DNA of 24,038 nucleotides, taken from positions 1 to 24,038 of the forward strand of contig URAP01000027.1 in the NCBI GenBank assembly GCA_900545935.1. The letters run 5' to 3'. The notes under the pieces were generated by a model. It was not told the DNA's origin. It saw nothing but the letters and a program-made list of their open reading frames with translations, and did no database searches. Below are positions 1 through 6,906 of the stretch, piece after piece (position 1 is the first letter of the stretch; each line of letters begins with the position of its first letter). Source of the stretch: an uncultured Eubacteriales bacterium (GTDB lineage: Bacteria; Bacillota; Clostridia; Oscillospirales; CAG-272). Both the position numbers and the translations under genes were made by a program.

Positions 1-283
1 GACCGCCGATCCCGGGTATGTTATCGGTGCTCGCGCTCCGTGCGTCGGACGCATTTATCGCACCGTTCGAGGCAAGGCTCGAACCGGTTACGGCGCTGTC
101 CGAGCCGCTCGATACACTCGGGGCATTCCGATCGTTCGAGTCGTTTGAGCCGGTCTCGCCGCTCGCCCCGAATGCCGAGCCGAGTCCCATAGCCTTTGCT
201 ACCTGCATGACTCCCTCCATCGCCTCGGGATTTCCGAGTATGTCGCCTATCATGCTGCCGTAATCGGGTGCTTCACCTGCCAC
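1..283 (-). CDS. Hypothetical protein, 3' end outside window
   Basis: Reading the minus strand from a GTG at 281-283 gives an open frame of 94 codons that runs off the window edge. The start is chosen because GGAGGT lies 7 nt upstream, inside the end of the preceding gene; the two genes overlap by 11 bp, so they are probably translationally coupled. The first ~35 residues (MAGEAPDYGSMIGDILGNPE...) look like a short helical domain with the segment MEGVMQVAKAMG. The remainder is low-complexity, rich in Ser, Asn, Asp, Ala and Gly, resembling the inserts in TilS and the tail of FtsH in this window. An ATG at 251-253 is an alternative start. I do not recognise the family. Confidence 0.6.
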   Translation of the reverse strand, partial: MAGEAPDYGSMIGDILGNPEAMEGVMQVAKAMGLGSAFGASGETGSNDSNDRNAPSVSSGSDSAVTGSSLASNGAINASDARSASTDNIPGIGG

Positions 284-521
284 TGCCGCCACCTCCCTCG
301 AGCAGCTGCTTGACCTGCTCAATCAGCTCGGGCTTTACGCCCGACACGATGCGTGAGATCTCCTCCGCTGACAGCGAGCCGAGCTTCTTCTTTATCATTC
401 CGGTCTTGCCGCTCAGCGCCTTTGCCTGCGCCGGAGCTATTCGTCCGATTATCTCGGCGAGTGTCTGCTCGTCGACCGAGCGCAGCCGCTCCGCCGTCTC
501 GCGGTCGATGCTGTATCCCAT
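273..521 (-). CDS. Small hypothetical helical protein (82 aa)
   Basis: The gene starts at ATG 519-521, with a purine-rich AAAGGGGG about 9 nt upstream, and ends at TGA 273-275. The 82-residue product is soluble, charged and predicted mostly helical. It has a possible helix-hairpin-like stretch (SLSAEEISRIVSGVKPELIE) and a Gly/Ser tail (GGGGSGR). There is no signal peptide or membrane segment. The downstream gene starts inside its 3' end, suggesting a two-gene operon transcribed toward the left edge. I do not recognise the family. The plus-strand frame across the same bases has no ribosome binding site and looks like a shadow. Confidence 0.65.
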   Translation of the reverse strand: MGYSIDRETAERLRSVDEQTLAEIIGRIAPAQAKALSGKTGMIKKKLGSLSAEEISRIVSGVKPELIEQVKQLLEGGGGSGR

Positions 522-597
522 CTTGGTTTCCCCCTTTGCGGTATTGCTTTTTCTTGCCTTAATATTCTATGCAGTACCGATGCAAACGGTGCAAGGA

Positions 598-832
598 GGT
601 GCGCGGGAGGACGCGGCCTTTTGAAAAAGGCCTGGCGAAAACTTTATAAAAGGGAGTCTTTCTCGGACAGAGCAGCAGGATGATTGCAAAATAAAGGTTT
701 CGCCCGTCACGCACCGACTAAAGCAGTAAGCAGCAAAAAAGTTTCGTCGACCGTTGCAGAAACAAGGTGTGAATGTTTCGGTAAGTGCGAAGCACAGACC
801 GAAACTTCATATTGAATCGCGCAGCGATTCAA
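598..832 (+). repeat. Structured interspersed repeat, module A copy 1
   Basis: This stretch has no supported gene and recurs in inverted orientation at 8671-8866. It begins near the palindrome GGCCTTTTGAAAAAGGCC (616-633) and runs through TGGCGAAAACTTTATAA, a block around TTTCGCCCG, and a hairpin at 775-805 (GTTTCGGT ... GTGC-GAA-GCAC ... ACCGAAAC). It ends in a second hairpin built on TTGAATCGC/GCGATTCAA. The final 52 nt of the match, including the 775-805 hairpin, are identical in both copies, while the middle is diverged and contains small indels. The nested stems suggest a structured element, not a decayed gene. Confidence 0.75.
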
Positions 833-869
833 TGACCCCACAGAGCGGCGTTTCTTTTTGTTAACTTTT

Positions 870-976
870 CGAACAATGCTTGCATTGTTCGCGTGAAGCT
901 TTGCGGTCTTGCAAAGCAAGATCGCCGCCCATGACGGCAAAGAAAAACCTCATGTTGAATCGCACAGCGACTCAAC
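870..976 (+). repeat. Structured interspersed repeat, module B copy 1
   Basis: This block matches 8332-8430 in inverted orientation. Shared words include TTTGCGGTCTTG, CGCCCATGACGGCAAAGAAAAA and the terminal hairpin TTGAATCGC...GCGAYTCAAC. It holds a local stem AACAATGC/GCATTGTT at 870-885 and another around CTTTGC/GCAAAG. It lies just upstream of the YfcE-type gene. The order A then B is the same in both copies, so A and B probably belong to one composite element. Confidence 0.7.
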
Positions 977-1012
977 AACACAATCCATGCATATGAAAGA
1001 AAGAGGTCATAT

Positions 1013-1534
1013 ATGAAAGAAAAATACCGTCTCACCGTATTCTCCGACTCGCACGGAAGCTCCGGCGCGCTGCGCGAGGCGATAGAGCTGCACCGCCGCG
1101 ACACCGACTGCTTTATCTTTCTCGGCGACGGCTGCCGCGAGGCTGTCCCGCTGCTCGAGGACTGCGGCAAGGCGTATCAAGTCGTGCCCGGCAACTGCGA
1201 TATGTTCGTCGGCGGAATGCCGGAATCGCTCACGCTCGATCTCGGCGCGGCGCGGATATTCATCTGCCACGGACACCGCTACGGGGTCAAGAGCTCGCTC
1301 TCCGCGCTCGCGGCGGCGGCACGCGAGCGCGGGGCGGATATTGCGCTCTTCGGTCACACGCACCTCCGACTCGAGCGATATCTGCCGCCGGAGCGTGACG
1401 GCGAGCGCCCTCTGTGGCTTTTCAATCCCGGCAGCATCTCCCGCCCCCGCGAGGGCAGACCGAGCTACGGGATAATCGACATACTGCGCGACGGCGAACG
1501 CCTCGACGTGCTGCTGTCGCATGCCGAGCTATGA
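1013..1534 (+). CDS. YfcE/MJ0936-type metallophosphoesterase
   Basis: A 173-residue calcineurin-like phosphoesterase of the YfcE/MJ0936 type, the usual length for that family. Metal-binding motifs in order are SDSHG (11-15), GDG (38-40), GNCD (60-63), CHGHRYG (85-91), FGHTHL (113-118) and NPGS (138-141). Members hydrolyse phosphodiesters such as bis-pNPP in vitro with two metal ions; physiological substrates are generally unknown. There is no signal peptide, so it should be cytosolic. The start has AGAGG about 8 nt upstream. The gene is followed by a strong palindromic terminator and appears monocistronic. In many Clostridia a related gene follows the rdgB/ham1 pyrophosphatase gene; that neighbour is absent here, and a repeat block sits upstream. 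Confidence 0.88.
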   Translation: MKEKYRLTVFSDSHGSSGALREAIELHRRDTDCFIFLGDGCREAVPLLEDCGKAYQVVPGNCDMFVGGMPESLTLDLGAARIFICHGHRYGVKSSLSALAAAARERGADIALFGHTHLRLERYLPPERDGERPLWLFNPGSISRPREGRPSYGIIDILRDGERLDVLLSHAEL

Positions 1535-1597
1535 CGGCAGCATCGGTCAGACCTCAGCCGATGTACAATTCATCAGCCGTGCGCTACATATCTATGA

Positions 1598-1640
1598 TAT
1601 TTCCGAGTTGGCATATGCCAACTCGGAAATACTGCTTTTT
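1598..1640 (+). terminator. Rho-independent terminator, perfect palindrome
   Basis: A perfect 34-nt palindrome at 1598-1631 (left arm TATTTCCGAGTTGGCAT) is followed by ACTGCTTTTT. It ends the phosphoesterase transcript 64 nt after the stop codon and separates it from the dockerin gene. Confidence 0.8.
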
Positions 1641-1657
1641 CCCTCTCCGCAGCATGT

Positions 1658-1663
1658 TATAAT
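1658..1663 (+). promoter_or_regulatory. Putative -10 box of the dockerin gene
   Basis: A consensus TATAAT lies 40 nt before the dockerin start, just after the upstream terminator. No good -35 is visible at the right spacing (the position falls in the T-tract at 1635-1640), so either the promoter depends on an activator or only the -10 is functional. Confidence 0.45.
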
Positions 1664-1702
1664 AAGGTCACAACGGGAATAGCTGCAGAAAGGAGCTAAC
1701 TT

Positions 1703-3235
1703 ATGTCAAAAAAATCTATTATGTCAAGGCTGCTGACAGCCGCGCTCGCGGCATTCACGGCGCTGCCGATGCTTACGGTGTCGGCATATGCGGAAGAGGG
1801 TTCCTCCGGGGAGGGGGGCGGCCTTATCCGCGAGGTCTCGGTCGAGCTCGATGCCTCCGGCTTCAAATACGGCAGTGCGCCTGTCATGATCGCATCGGTC
1901 CCGGACGGCGCGCACTACTCCGTTTTGTTCGAGCGCTGGAGCGAGCCGGGTCAGGATACCGAGGATCCGGCTGCGGTATGGTACTCGGATGAGAGCCTTT
2001 ATGCGGTGGATGATACGAGAATTTCGACCTTTGAAAAGGGAAAGCAGTACAGCTACGACCTTTCGCTGCAGGCGGAGGACGGGTACACCTTTGTTAATCC
2101 CGACGAGATAAATTTCACGTATAACGGTCGGGAATACCACGGTGCGCTATGGCTGAACGGCGACGGCAGAGCACAGCTGACCGCTGTCGACATGTCGGTA
2201 GTCCAGATAGATAGCATCTCCATCATCAATGCAATCCTCTCCTACAAGGCAGGAGACGCGCCCGCGGCAAGTGCGGTCGCCGAGCTGCCGGAGGGTGAGT
2301 CTGCCTTCTATAAGATAGACGAATACTGGGAACAGCTCGAATCGGACGGCAACGGCGAAATGATCCCCGTACGCTTTTGGCATTCCGATGAAGAGGAAAA
2401 CGCCAAGGTTCCGGAGGATAAGCGGCTGACGACATTTGAAAAAGGCAAGACCTACATGTACAGCCTCCATCTGCGCGCGGTCAGCGGATACTGTTTTTCG
2501 GACGATTGTACTCTCACCCTGAACGGTGAGACAGTTGATTTTGTATCGGTATACGAATCCACCCTTTTTGCCACCGCGATTAAAACTATAAGACCCACCG
2601 CACAAAACGTGATAGACATCGTTCGGCTGGACGATCTTAAGGTCAGCTACGAACCCGGCGAAGCGCCCGTGCCGTCGGCGACCGTTTCCGATGCGGACGC
2701 GGACAAATACGAGATAATGTGGGAGTGCTGGGCAAAGCTCGAAGAAAGCGACAGAGGCACCCTGGAGGAGGTCGCGTGGTGGTATTCTGAGGATTCCACT
2801 TCAACTCCGATCATTACAGAATTTGAAGAGGGCGTAGAGTACAGTTATTCAATATGGATAAAGGCAAAGGACGGCTACGAGTTCGGCAATGAGCTTACCC
2901 TGATACTAAACGGTAAGGAATGCACCGACGGCTTTTTGATGAAGGTCGCAGACGGCGAACAATGTTACTGCGACGGAATAGTCAGCCTGCGTCCCGGCGG
3001 TGAGCTTGCGGGCGATATCAACGGCGACGGAAGCGTTAACACCGCAGATCTTGTTCGGCTGATGAAGTATATCGCCGGCAACGATGTCATCGCACATGTG
3101 CCCGACGTAAACGGCGACGGAATGGTCAGCGTAGCAGACCTTGTAAGACTGATGAAGTTTATCTCCGGGCTTAATGTTGAGCTGCACCCGGCATATCCTA
3201 AGCCCGAGACCGATACGCCGAACAGACCCATGTAA
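1703..3235 (+). CDS. Secreted dockerin-containing repeat protein
   Basis: A 510-residue exported protein. A signal peptide (about 1-30, cleavage probably after VSAYA) is followed by three related ~120-residue repeats (roughly 40-160, 165-295, 300-430). Each repeat contains a central W, a motif like FEKGKxYxYxLxxxAxxGYxF and a strand ending in LNG. The C-terminus (about 433-495) is a type I dockerin with two calcium-binding repeats, GDINGDGSVNTADLVRLMKY and DVNGDGMVSVADLVRLMKF. Dockerins plug into cohesins of a scaffoldin, so this is probably a cellulosome- or amylosome-type component. The repeats carry no catalytic motif that I recognise and look like beta-sandwich or adhesion modules. The start has AAAGGAG 9 nt upstream. 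The gene stands alone, bounded by terminators at 1598 and 3299. Confidence 0.85.
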   Translation: MSKKSIMSRLLTAALAAFTALPMLTVSAYAEEGSSGEGGGLIREVSVELDASGFKYGSAPVMIASVPDGAHYSVLFERWSEPGQDTEDPAAVWYSDESLYAVDDTRISTFEKGKQYSYDLSLQAEDGYTFVNPDEINFTYNGREYHGALWLNGDGRAQLTAVDMSVVQIDSISIINAILSYKAGDAPAASAVAELPEGESAFYKIDEYWEQLESDGNGEMIPVRFWHSDEEENAKVPEDKRLTTFEKGKTYMYSLHLRAVSGYCFSDDCTLTLNGETVDFVSVYESTLFATAIKTIRPTAQNVIDIVRLDDLKVSYEPGEAPVPSATVSDADADKYEIMWECWAKLEESDRGTLEEVAWWYSEDSTSTPIITEFEEGVEYSYSIWIKAKDGYEFGNELTLILNGKECTDGFLMKVADGEQCYCDGIVSLRPGGELAGDINGDGSVNTADLVRLMKYIAGNDVIAHVPDVNGDGMVSVADLVRLMKFISGLNVELHPAYPKPETDTPNRPM

Positions 3236-3298
3236 CCGAGAGCATTTCTCCTCATCAGATATAAAATACCGTCCCCGTGCTGTCATAAGCCGGAATTT

Positions 3299-3342
3299 CG
3301 GAGCTGTTAAAAAACTCGCTTTTTTAACAGCTCCGCTTTTTT
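3299..3342 (+). terminator. Rho-independent terminator after the dockerin gene
   Basis: A 16-bp perfect stem (CGGAGCTGTTAAAAAA / its complement) with loop CTCGC is followed by CTTTTTT. The stem is A/T-rich inside, so it can act in both directions. The same GAGCTGTTAAAAA arm recurs in the terminator at 6621. Confidence 0.85.
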
Positions 3343-3374
3343 CACCCTGAATAGGTAAAAAGGTTCGGTGCATT

Positions 3375-3418
3375 GCCCGCAGAAAAAGTGAATTTCTTTT
3401 TTCTGATTCGGGCTTTTT
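3375..3418 (+). terminator. Second terminator-like hairpin
   Basis: GCCCG at 3375-3379 pairs with CGGGC at 3409-3413, with an inner AGAAAAA/TTTTTTCT stem, and is followed by TTTTT. It sits between the dockerin terminator and the GntR promoter and probably insulates the downstream operon. The rest of 3236-3495 holds nothing else I can support. Confidence 0.6.
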
Positions 3419-3495
3419 AGGCATCTGCCATATTCGTTGTGAAGAAGTCCGAACAAAAAATGATTTAAATTCGCAGTAGTTTTTTTATAAAACCC

Positions 3496-3524
3496 TTGAC
3501 AAAACTCATTTTATACTGTATTAT
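3496..3524 (+). promoter_or_regulatory. Sigma-A promoter of the GntR-ABC operon
   Basis: TTGACA at 3496-3501, a 17-nt spacer and TATTAT at 3519-3524 make a near-consensus vegetative promoter. The leader to the GntR start is about 125 nt and GC-rich. Confidence 0.85.
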
Positions 3525-3538
3525 TGTATTAGTACAGT
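3515..3538 (+). promoter_or_regulatory. Putative GntR/YtrA operator
   Basis: The inverted repeat ACTGTA-N12-TACAGT overlaps the whole -10 box. YtrA-type GntR repressors are dimers that autoregulate from palindromes at their own promoters, so this is the likely binding site of the product of 3658-4038. Binding here would block RNA polymerase. Confidence 0.6.
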
Positions 3539-3657
3539 GATACGGTGCAGCCGGACAGTCGGGCCGCCGCACAGCCGGGTACGCGGGCATCGGAGCGATC
3601 CGATATACAGCAGCCCCGGCAGGTATCACTGCAAGTATAACGAAAGGAATCGGCACT

Positions 3658-4038
3658 ATGGAATGGAAACTGATTAAAAGCCGTCCTATCTGCCCGCAGC
3701 TATGCGAGCAACTGAGCACGCACATAGCGCTCGGAGAGTTTGCCGCAGGCGAGCAGCTGCCGTCGGTGCGTGCGCTCGCGGTCGAGGCGGGCGTAAATCC
3801 GGGAACGGTGCAGAAGGCGTTTGAGCAGCTGAGCCGCGACGGGATAATCTATGCGGTGGTCGGCTCCGGCTGGTATGTCGGCGACAACCTCGAGGCGGCT
3901 GAGGCTGCGGTCGAGCGCTCGCGCGCGGACAAAACGCGTCAATATTTTTCCGACATGGAGAACCTCGGCATGACCGAGGCAGAGACAAAGCAATATACGG
4001 AAAGGTGGAATACAGATGGCGGAACTGCTCAGATGTGA
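3658..4038 (+). CDS. GntR-family transcriptional regulator, YtrA type
   Basis: A 126-residue protein with an N-terminal winged helix (about 8-75), including the GntR signature region LPSVRALAVEAGVNPGTVQKAFEQLSRDG split across the recognition helix, and wing residues GSGWYV. It has only a short helical C-terminus (85-115) rather than a ligand-binding FadR/HutC domain, which is the YtrA layout and length. It is probably a dimeric repressor of its own operon, whose inducer cannot be read from sequence; YtrA relatives respond to cell-wall antibiotics in Bacillus. The start has GAAAGGAAT upstream. Its end overlaps the ATPase gene by 23 bp, indicating translational coupling. Confidence 0.88.
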   Translation: MEWKLIKSRPICPQLCEQLSTHIALGEFAAGEQLPSVRALAVEAGVNPGTVQKAFEQLSRDGIIYAVVGSGWYVGDNLEAAEAAVERSRADKTRQYFSDMENLGMTEAETKQYTERWNTDGGTAQM

Positions 4039-4714
4039 CGGCATCACCAAGAAATACGGTCCTCTTATCGCACTGAATAATATTGATCTCTCGATAGAGG
4101 GCGGCAGGATAATCGGACTGCTCGGACCGAACGGCTCGGGAAAGACGACTCTCATAAAGCTGATAAACGGACTGCTCACCCCGACCTCCGGCAGCCTTAC
4201 GGTCTGCGGGGGCGCTCCCGGAGTCGAGACGAAGAAGGTCGTGGCATACCTGCCCGACAGCAACTACCTCAACTCGTGGATGACGGTGGGACAGCTCGTC
4301 GACATGTTCTGCGATTTTTACGAGGATTTTCGCCGCGACACGGCGATAGAGATGCTCACTCGGCTCGGCATAACGACCGGCGTGCGGCTGAAAACACTCT
4401 CCAAGGGTAACAAGGAGAAGGTATCGCTCATCCTCGTAATGAGCCGCAGCGCAAAGCTCTATGTTCTCGACGAACCGATAGCGGGCGTCGACCCGGCGAC
4501 ACGCGACTACATCATTTCAACTATCATCGGCAACTACAACCCCGAGGCGTCGGTCATCATATCGACACACCTCATCTCGGATATCGAGCAGGTGCTCGAC
4601 GAGGTGATTTTCATCAATAACGGAAACATCGTACTGCACAAGAGCGTCGATGCCATCCGTGAGGAGAGCGGAAAGAGCGCCGATGAGCTGTTCAGGGAGG
4701 TATTCAAATGGTAA
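4016..4714 (+). CDS. ABC transporter ATP-binding protein
   Basis: A 232-residue single nucleotide-binding domain. Walker A is GPNGSGKT (37-44), Walker B LYVLDEP (148-154) and the H-loop histidine IISTH (about 185). The signature is LSKGNKEK (128-135), not canonical LSGGQ, and the Q-loop region reads AYLPDSNYL with no glutamine. Both features are common in ATPases paired with YtrA-type regulators and ABC-2 type permeases (YtrB-like). The protein should energise the permease encoded next, whose gene overlaps by 7 bp. The substrate cannot be inferred; an export or envelope-stress role is a reasonable guess from the regulator class. Confidence 0.9.
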   Translation: MAELLRCDGITKKYGPLIALNNIDLSIEGGRIIGLLGPNGSGKTTLIKLINGLLTPTSGSLTVCGGAPGVETKKVVAYLPDSNYLNSWMTVGQLVDMFCDFYEDFRRDTAIEMLTRLGITTGVRLKTLSKGNKEKVSLILVMSRSAKLYVLDEPIAGVDPATRDYIISTIIGNYNPEASVIISTHLISDIEQVLDEVIFINNGNIVLHKSVDAIREESGKSADELFREVFKW

Positions 4715-5517
4715 AGAAACTGATGAAATACGAGCTGGCTTCTTATATGCGCTCGCTGCTTCCGTTTCAGCTGATCCTGCTCGGAATAGCGCTGCTGCAT
4801 AGATTTGTTCAGCTCTTTGAGAATGACGGCGATGCATATTGGACCTTTTTTTCATCCTCTACCGCCATATTCATAATAGCCTGCATCGTTACCCTTGTCG
4901 CGACCGTTGCACTCTGCATCGCGCGATTCTATAAGAATATGTTCACCGGCGAGGGCTATCTCAGCTTCACTCTGCCCGTGACCGTGCATCAGCACATATG
5001 GGCAAAGCTGCTCTCGGCTATTATCTGCGTCCTTGTGTCCGCTGTCGCTATTCTGCTCGCATGCTCGATAGTAACCGCAGGCGATGCATTTGTAGAACTC
5101 TGGAAAGCAATTTGCTATCTCTGCAACCGTGCGTTTGATAACATCGGCGGACATTTTATTGCCTATATTATCGAGGCAGTTATTATGCTCGTTGTTGTAT
5201 CTGCGGTGTCGATGCTGCTCTTTTACACCTGCATTGCCGTCGGTCAGCTCGCAAAGAAAAACCGCGTGCTGCTCGCTTTCGGAGTATTCTTCGGGTACTA
5301 TTTTGCCTGCCAGATACTCGGCACTATCGCTATCATCGTTCTTACGACATACGGAAGACAGCTTGGAATATATAAGCTGCTTTCATGGATAGAGAATAAT
5401 TCTCCTGCAACCGATCATCTCGTTGCGGCGGGACTGATAGTATTTAATCTTATACTCGGCACAATATACTATCTGATAACGCAGCACATTATGAAAAAGA
5501 AGCTCAATCTCGAGTAA
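4708..5517 (+). CDS. ABC-2 type permease, six membrane segments
   Basis: A 269-residue integral membrane protein with about six hydrophobic segments (near 18-36, 50-70, 103-125, 150-177, 187-213, 240-260). After the second segment lies RFYKNMFTGEGYLSFTLPV, typical of clostridial ABC-2-like permeases encoded beside YtrA regulators. It overlaps the ATPase gene and ends 14 bp before the lipoprotein gene, so all four belong to one operon. The product ends in a basic tail (MKKKLNLE). Two copies probably pair with the ATPase dimer. Substrate unknown. Confidence 0.82.
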   Translation: MVKKLMKYELASYMRSLLPFQLILLGIALLHRFVQLFENDGDAYWTFFSSSTAIFIIACIVTLVATVALCIARFYKNMFTGEGYLSFTLPVTVHQHIWAKLLSAIICVLVSAVAILLACSIVTAGDAFVELWKAICYLCNRAFDNIGGHFIAYIIEAVIMLVVVSAVSMLLFYTCIAVGQLAKKNRVLLAFGVFFGYYFACQILGTIAIIVLTTYGRQLGIYKLLSWIENNSPATDHLVAAGLIVFNLILGTIYYLITQHIMKKKLNLE

Positions 5518-5531
5518 GGAGGAAATAGAAA

Positions 5532-6335
5532 ATGAAAAAGAAATTGCTTCGTGCGCTTATACTCCTTGCGGCAGCGGCATGCTCTGCGGCTCTGTTCTCC
5601 TCCTGCGCCGCTGTCGACGATGCGCGTGCGCATCAGGCGGTATCGGAGGACGGCGGCGAGACCTACACCATAGACGGCGTTGTATACAAGGCTTTGATAT
5701 CGCAATTTACGGCAAGACCCACCGATTTTGAATCGACGGGCAGAGTGTTTATAACAAAGCCGGATGTTCCGACGCTTCTTGCGAGAAGCTACTACACCAC
5801 CGTCGCGGAAATCAACGACGACAGAACAATTCTGTGGGTCGATTACCGCATCTTTATCCGTGAGGATAAGTACGATGATTATAAGACTCTGCTTAACGAA
5901 ACGGATTTTGACTATTACGGAACGTATATGCTTGTCGAAGACCTTCCCGACAGCCACACATATCACCAGTCGTTTCTCGTAATGAGCAAAAAGCTCAGCG
6001 ATGCTGTCAACACCGCCATTGCCGGCGAGCCGGTAAGGAACCGTATGCCGGAGCCGGTCGAAACCATCGGCATCTATCCCTGTGATAAGAGCGGCACATT
6101 CTGCGTGGGTCAGAGTCCGAAGCTTACGGTAGTCGGCTATTCAGACGGCAGCTATTATGTTTATTATTATGTGGGTATGCAATATCCGATCGACAGCGAG
6201 GTCGCGGATGAGCTTCGGGAGTATATAGCACAGGATAAGTCGGGCGGATATGAGTCGACCGACAGTAATGACTATTATGATATTATCAAGGATATCTGCT
6301 ATGCGGAAACGACCGCAATGTATGAGATAGACTGA
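5532..6335 (+). CDS. Putative lipoprotein of the ABC operon
   Basis: A 267-residue protein starting after a strong AAGGAGG. It has a basic N-terminus (MKKKLLR), a hydrophobic segment and the lipobox-like LFSSC with Cys at 25, so it is probably diacylated and held outside the membrane. The mature part is acidic and Tyr-rich with no motif that I recognise. It shows a possible internal similarity between ETYTIDGVVYKAL and KLTVVGYSDGSYYVYYYV. Only 14 bp separate it from the permease gene, so it is likely an accessory or sensor component of the same module. Phe at -3 of the lipobox is less usual but tolerated. Confidence 0.72.
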   Translation: MKKKLLRALILLAAAACSAALFSSCAAVDDARAHQAVSEDGGETYTIDGVVYKALISQFTARPTDFESTGRVFITKPDVPTLLARSYYTTVAEINDDRTILWVDYRIFIREDKYDDYKTLLNETDFDYYGTYMLVEDLPDSHTYHQSFLVMSKKLSDAVNTAIAGEPVRNRMPEPVETIGIYPCDKSGTFCVGQSPKLTVVGYSDGSYYVYYYVGMQYPIDSEVADELREYIAQDKSGGYESTDSNDYYDIIKDICYAETTAMYEID

Positions 6336-6417
6336 TAATTTTCCCGCCGCATTGTGCCGCAGCGCACCCTGCCGCGCAGAGCTGCATGATGCAGAGGCAG
6401 TTGGGGATGTAAAAAAA

Positions 6418-6592
6418 GTCCGGAACAAAAAGCAGATATAAGTGTGAATTTTGTTCGGCACAAACGCAGGGAAGGCTGATAAAATTCTATCGGATCCCCC
6501 CGACGGAATTATTATCCGCTTATTTTGCGAGCGTTTTGCCCCCCGACGTATGCTTGTACGCCTGACGGGGCAAAGCCACTCACCCCGAACAC
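6418..6592 (+). repeat. Interspersed repeat family 2, copy 1
   Basis: Shares TTTTGTTCRGCACAAAC, the block around CTATCGGAT and ATTATCCGCTT with 12489-12597. It then continues into a hairpin at 6534-6575 (TTTGCCCC/GGGGCAAA around CGTA/TACG) whose core CGACGTA...TTGTACGCCT recurs at 12762-12779. The stretch 6336-6417 before it holds nothing I recognise. Confidence 0.65.
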
Positions 6593-6620
6593 TTTTTACC
6601 TATCCCCGCCGAATCAAAGG

Positions 6621-6660
6621 GAGCTGTTAAAAACCGCGTTTTTAACAGCTCTTTTTATTT
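6621..6660 (+). terminator. Rho-independent terminator of the ABC operon
   Basis: A 13-bp perfect stem GAGCTGTTAAAAA / TTTTTAACAGCTC with loop CCGCG is followed by TTTTTATTT. It is nearly the same sequence as the dockerin terminator at 3299. It lies 285 bp after the lipoprotein stop, beyond the family 2 repeat, so that repeat is likely transcribed with the operon. Confidence 0.85.
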
Positions 6661-6803
6661 GTGAGAATAGGCAAATATCTCAGGTCAGTTTTTTTGAAGT
6701 ATCCTAATTTAAGAATCACAGACGAAGGACCGCACATCAATTTCACCGTTACGTGCCGTCTGTTCGACGGGCGCTTGGGCGCGGCGGCAAAACCTCCGCA
6801 CAC

Positions 6804-6832
6804 TTGGAACACTCCCCCGCCGCATGCATAAT
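6804..6832 (+). promoter_or_regulatory. Weak promoter candidate and structured leader of the microprotein
   Basis: TTGGAA, a 17-nt spacer and CATAAT could form a promoter. The leader that follows holds two adjacent hairpins: GGCGG/CCGCC (6841-6859) and the perfect palindrome CGGCGCATGCGCCG (6861-6874). Confidence 0.35.
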
Positions 6833-6906
6833 ATGTTATAGGCGGCTGAGCTCACCGCCTCGGCGCATGCGCCGTACAATAAAACGGAATATGACGGAGG
6901 TCAGAA

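Noticed and set aside
707..1170. Minus-strand frames over the repeat region with shared words such as RCAIQHEVFLCRHG, echoed by a plus frame at 8245-8427
   Set aside because: The similarity follows from the DNA repeat itself. The frames lack ribosome binding sites, extend into the phosphoesterase gene, and are broken differently in each copy.
6525..6707. Plus-strand 60-codon frame
   Set aside because: It runs through the family 2 hairpin and the terminator stem at 6621 and has no ribosome binding site.
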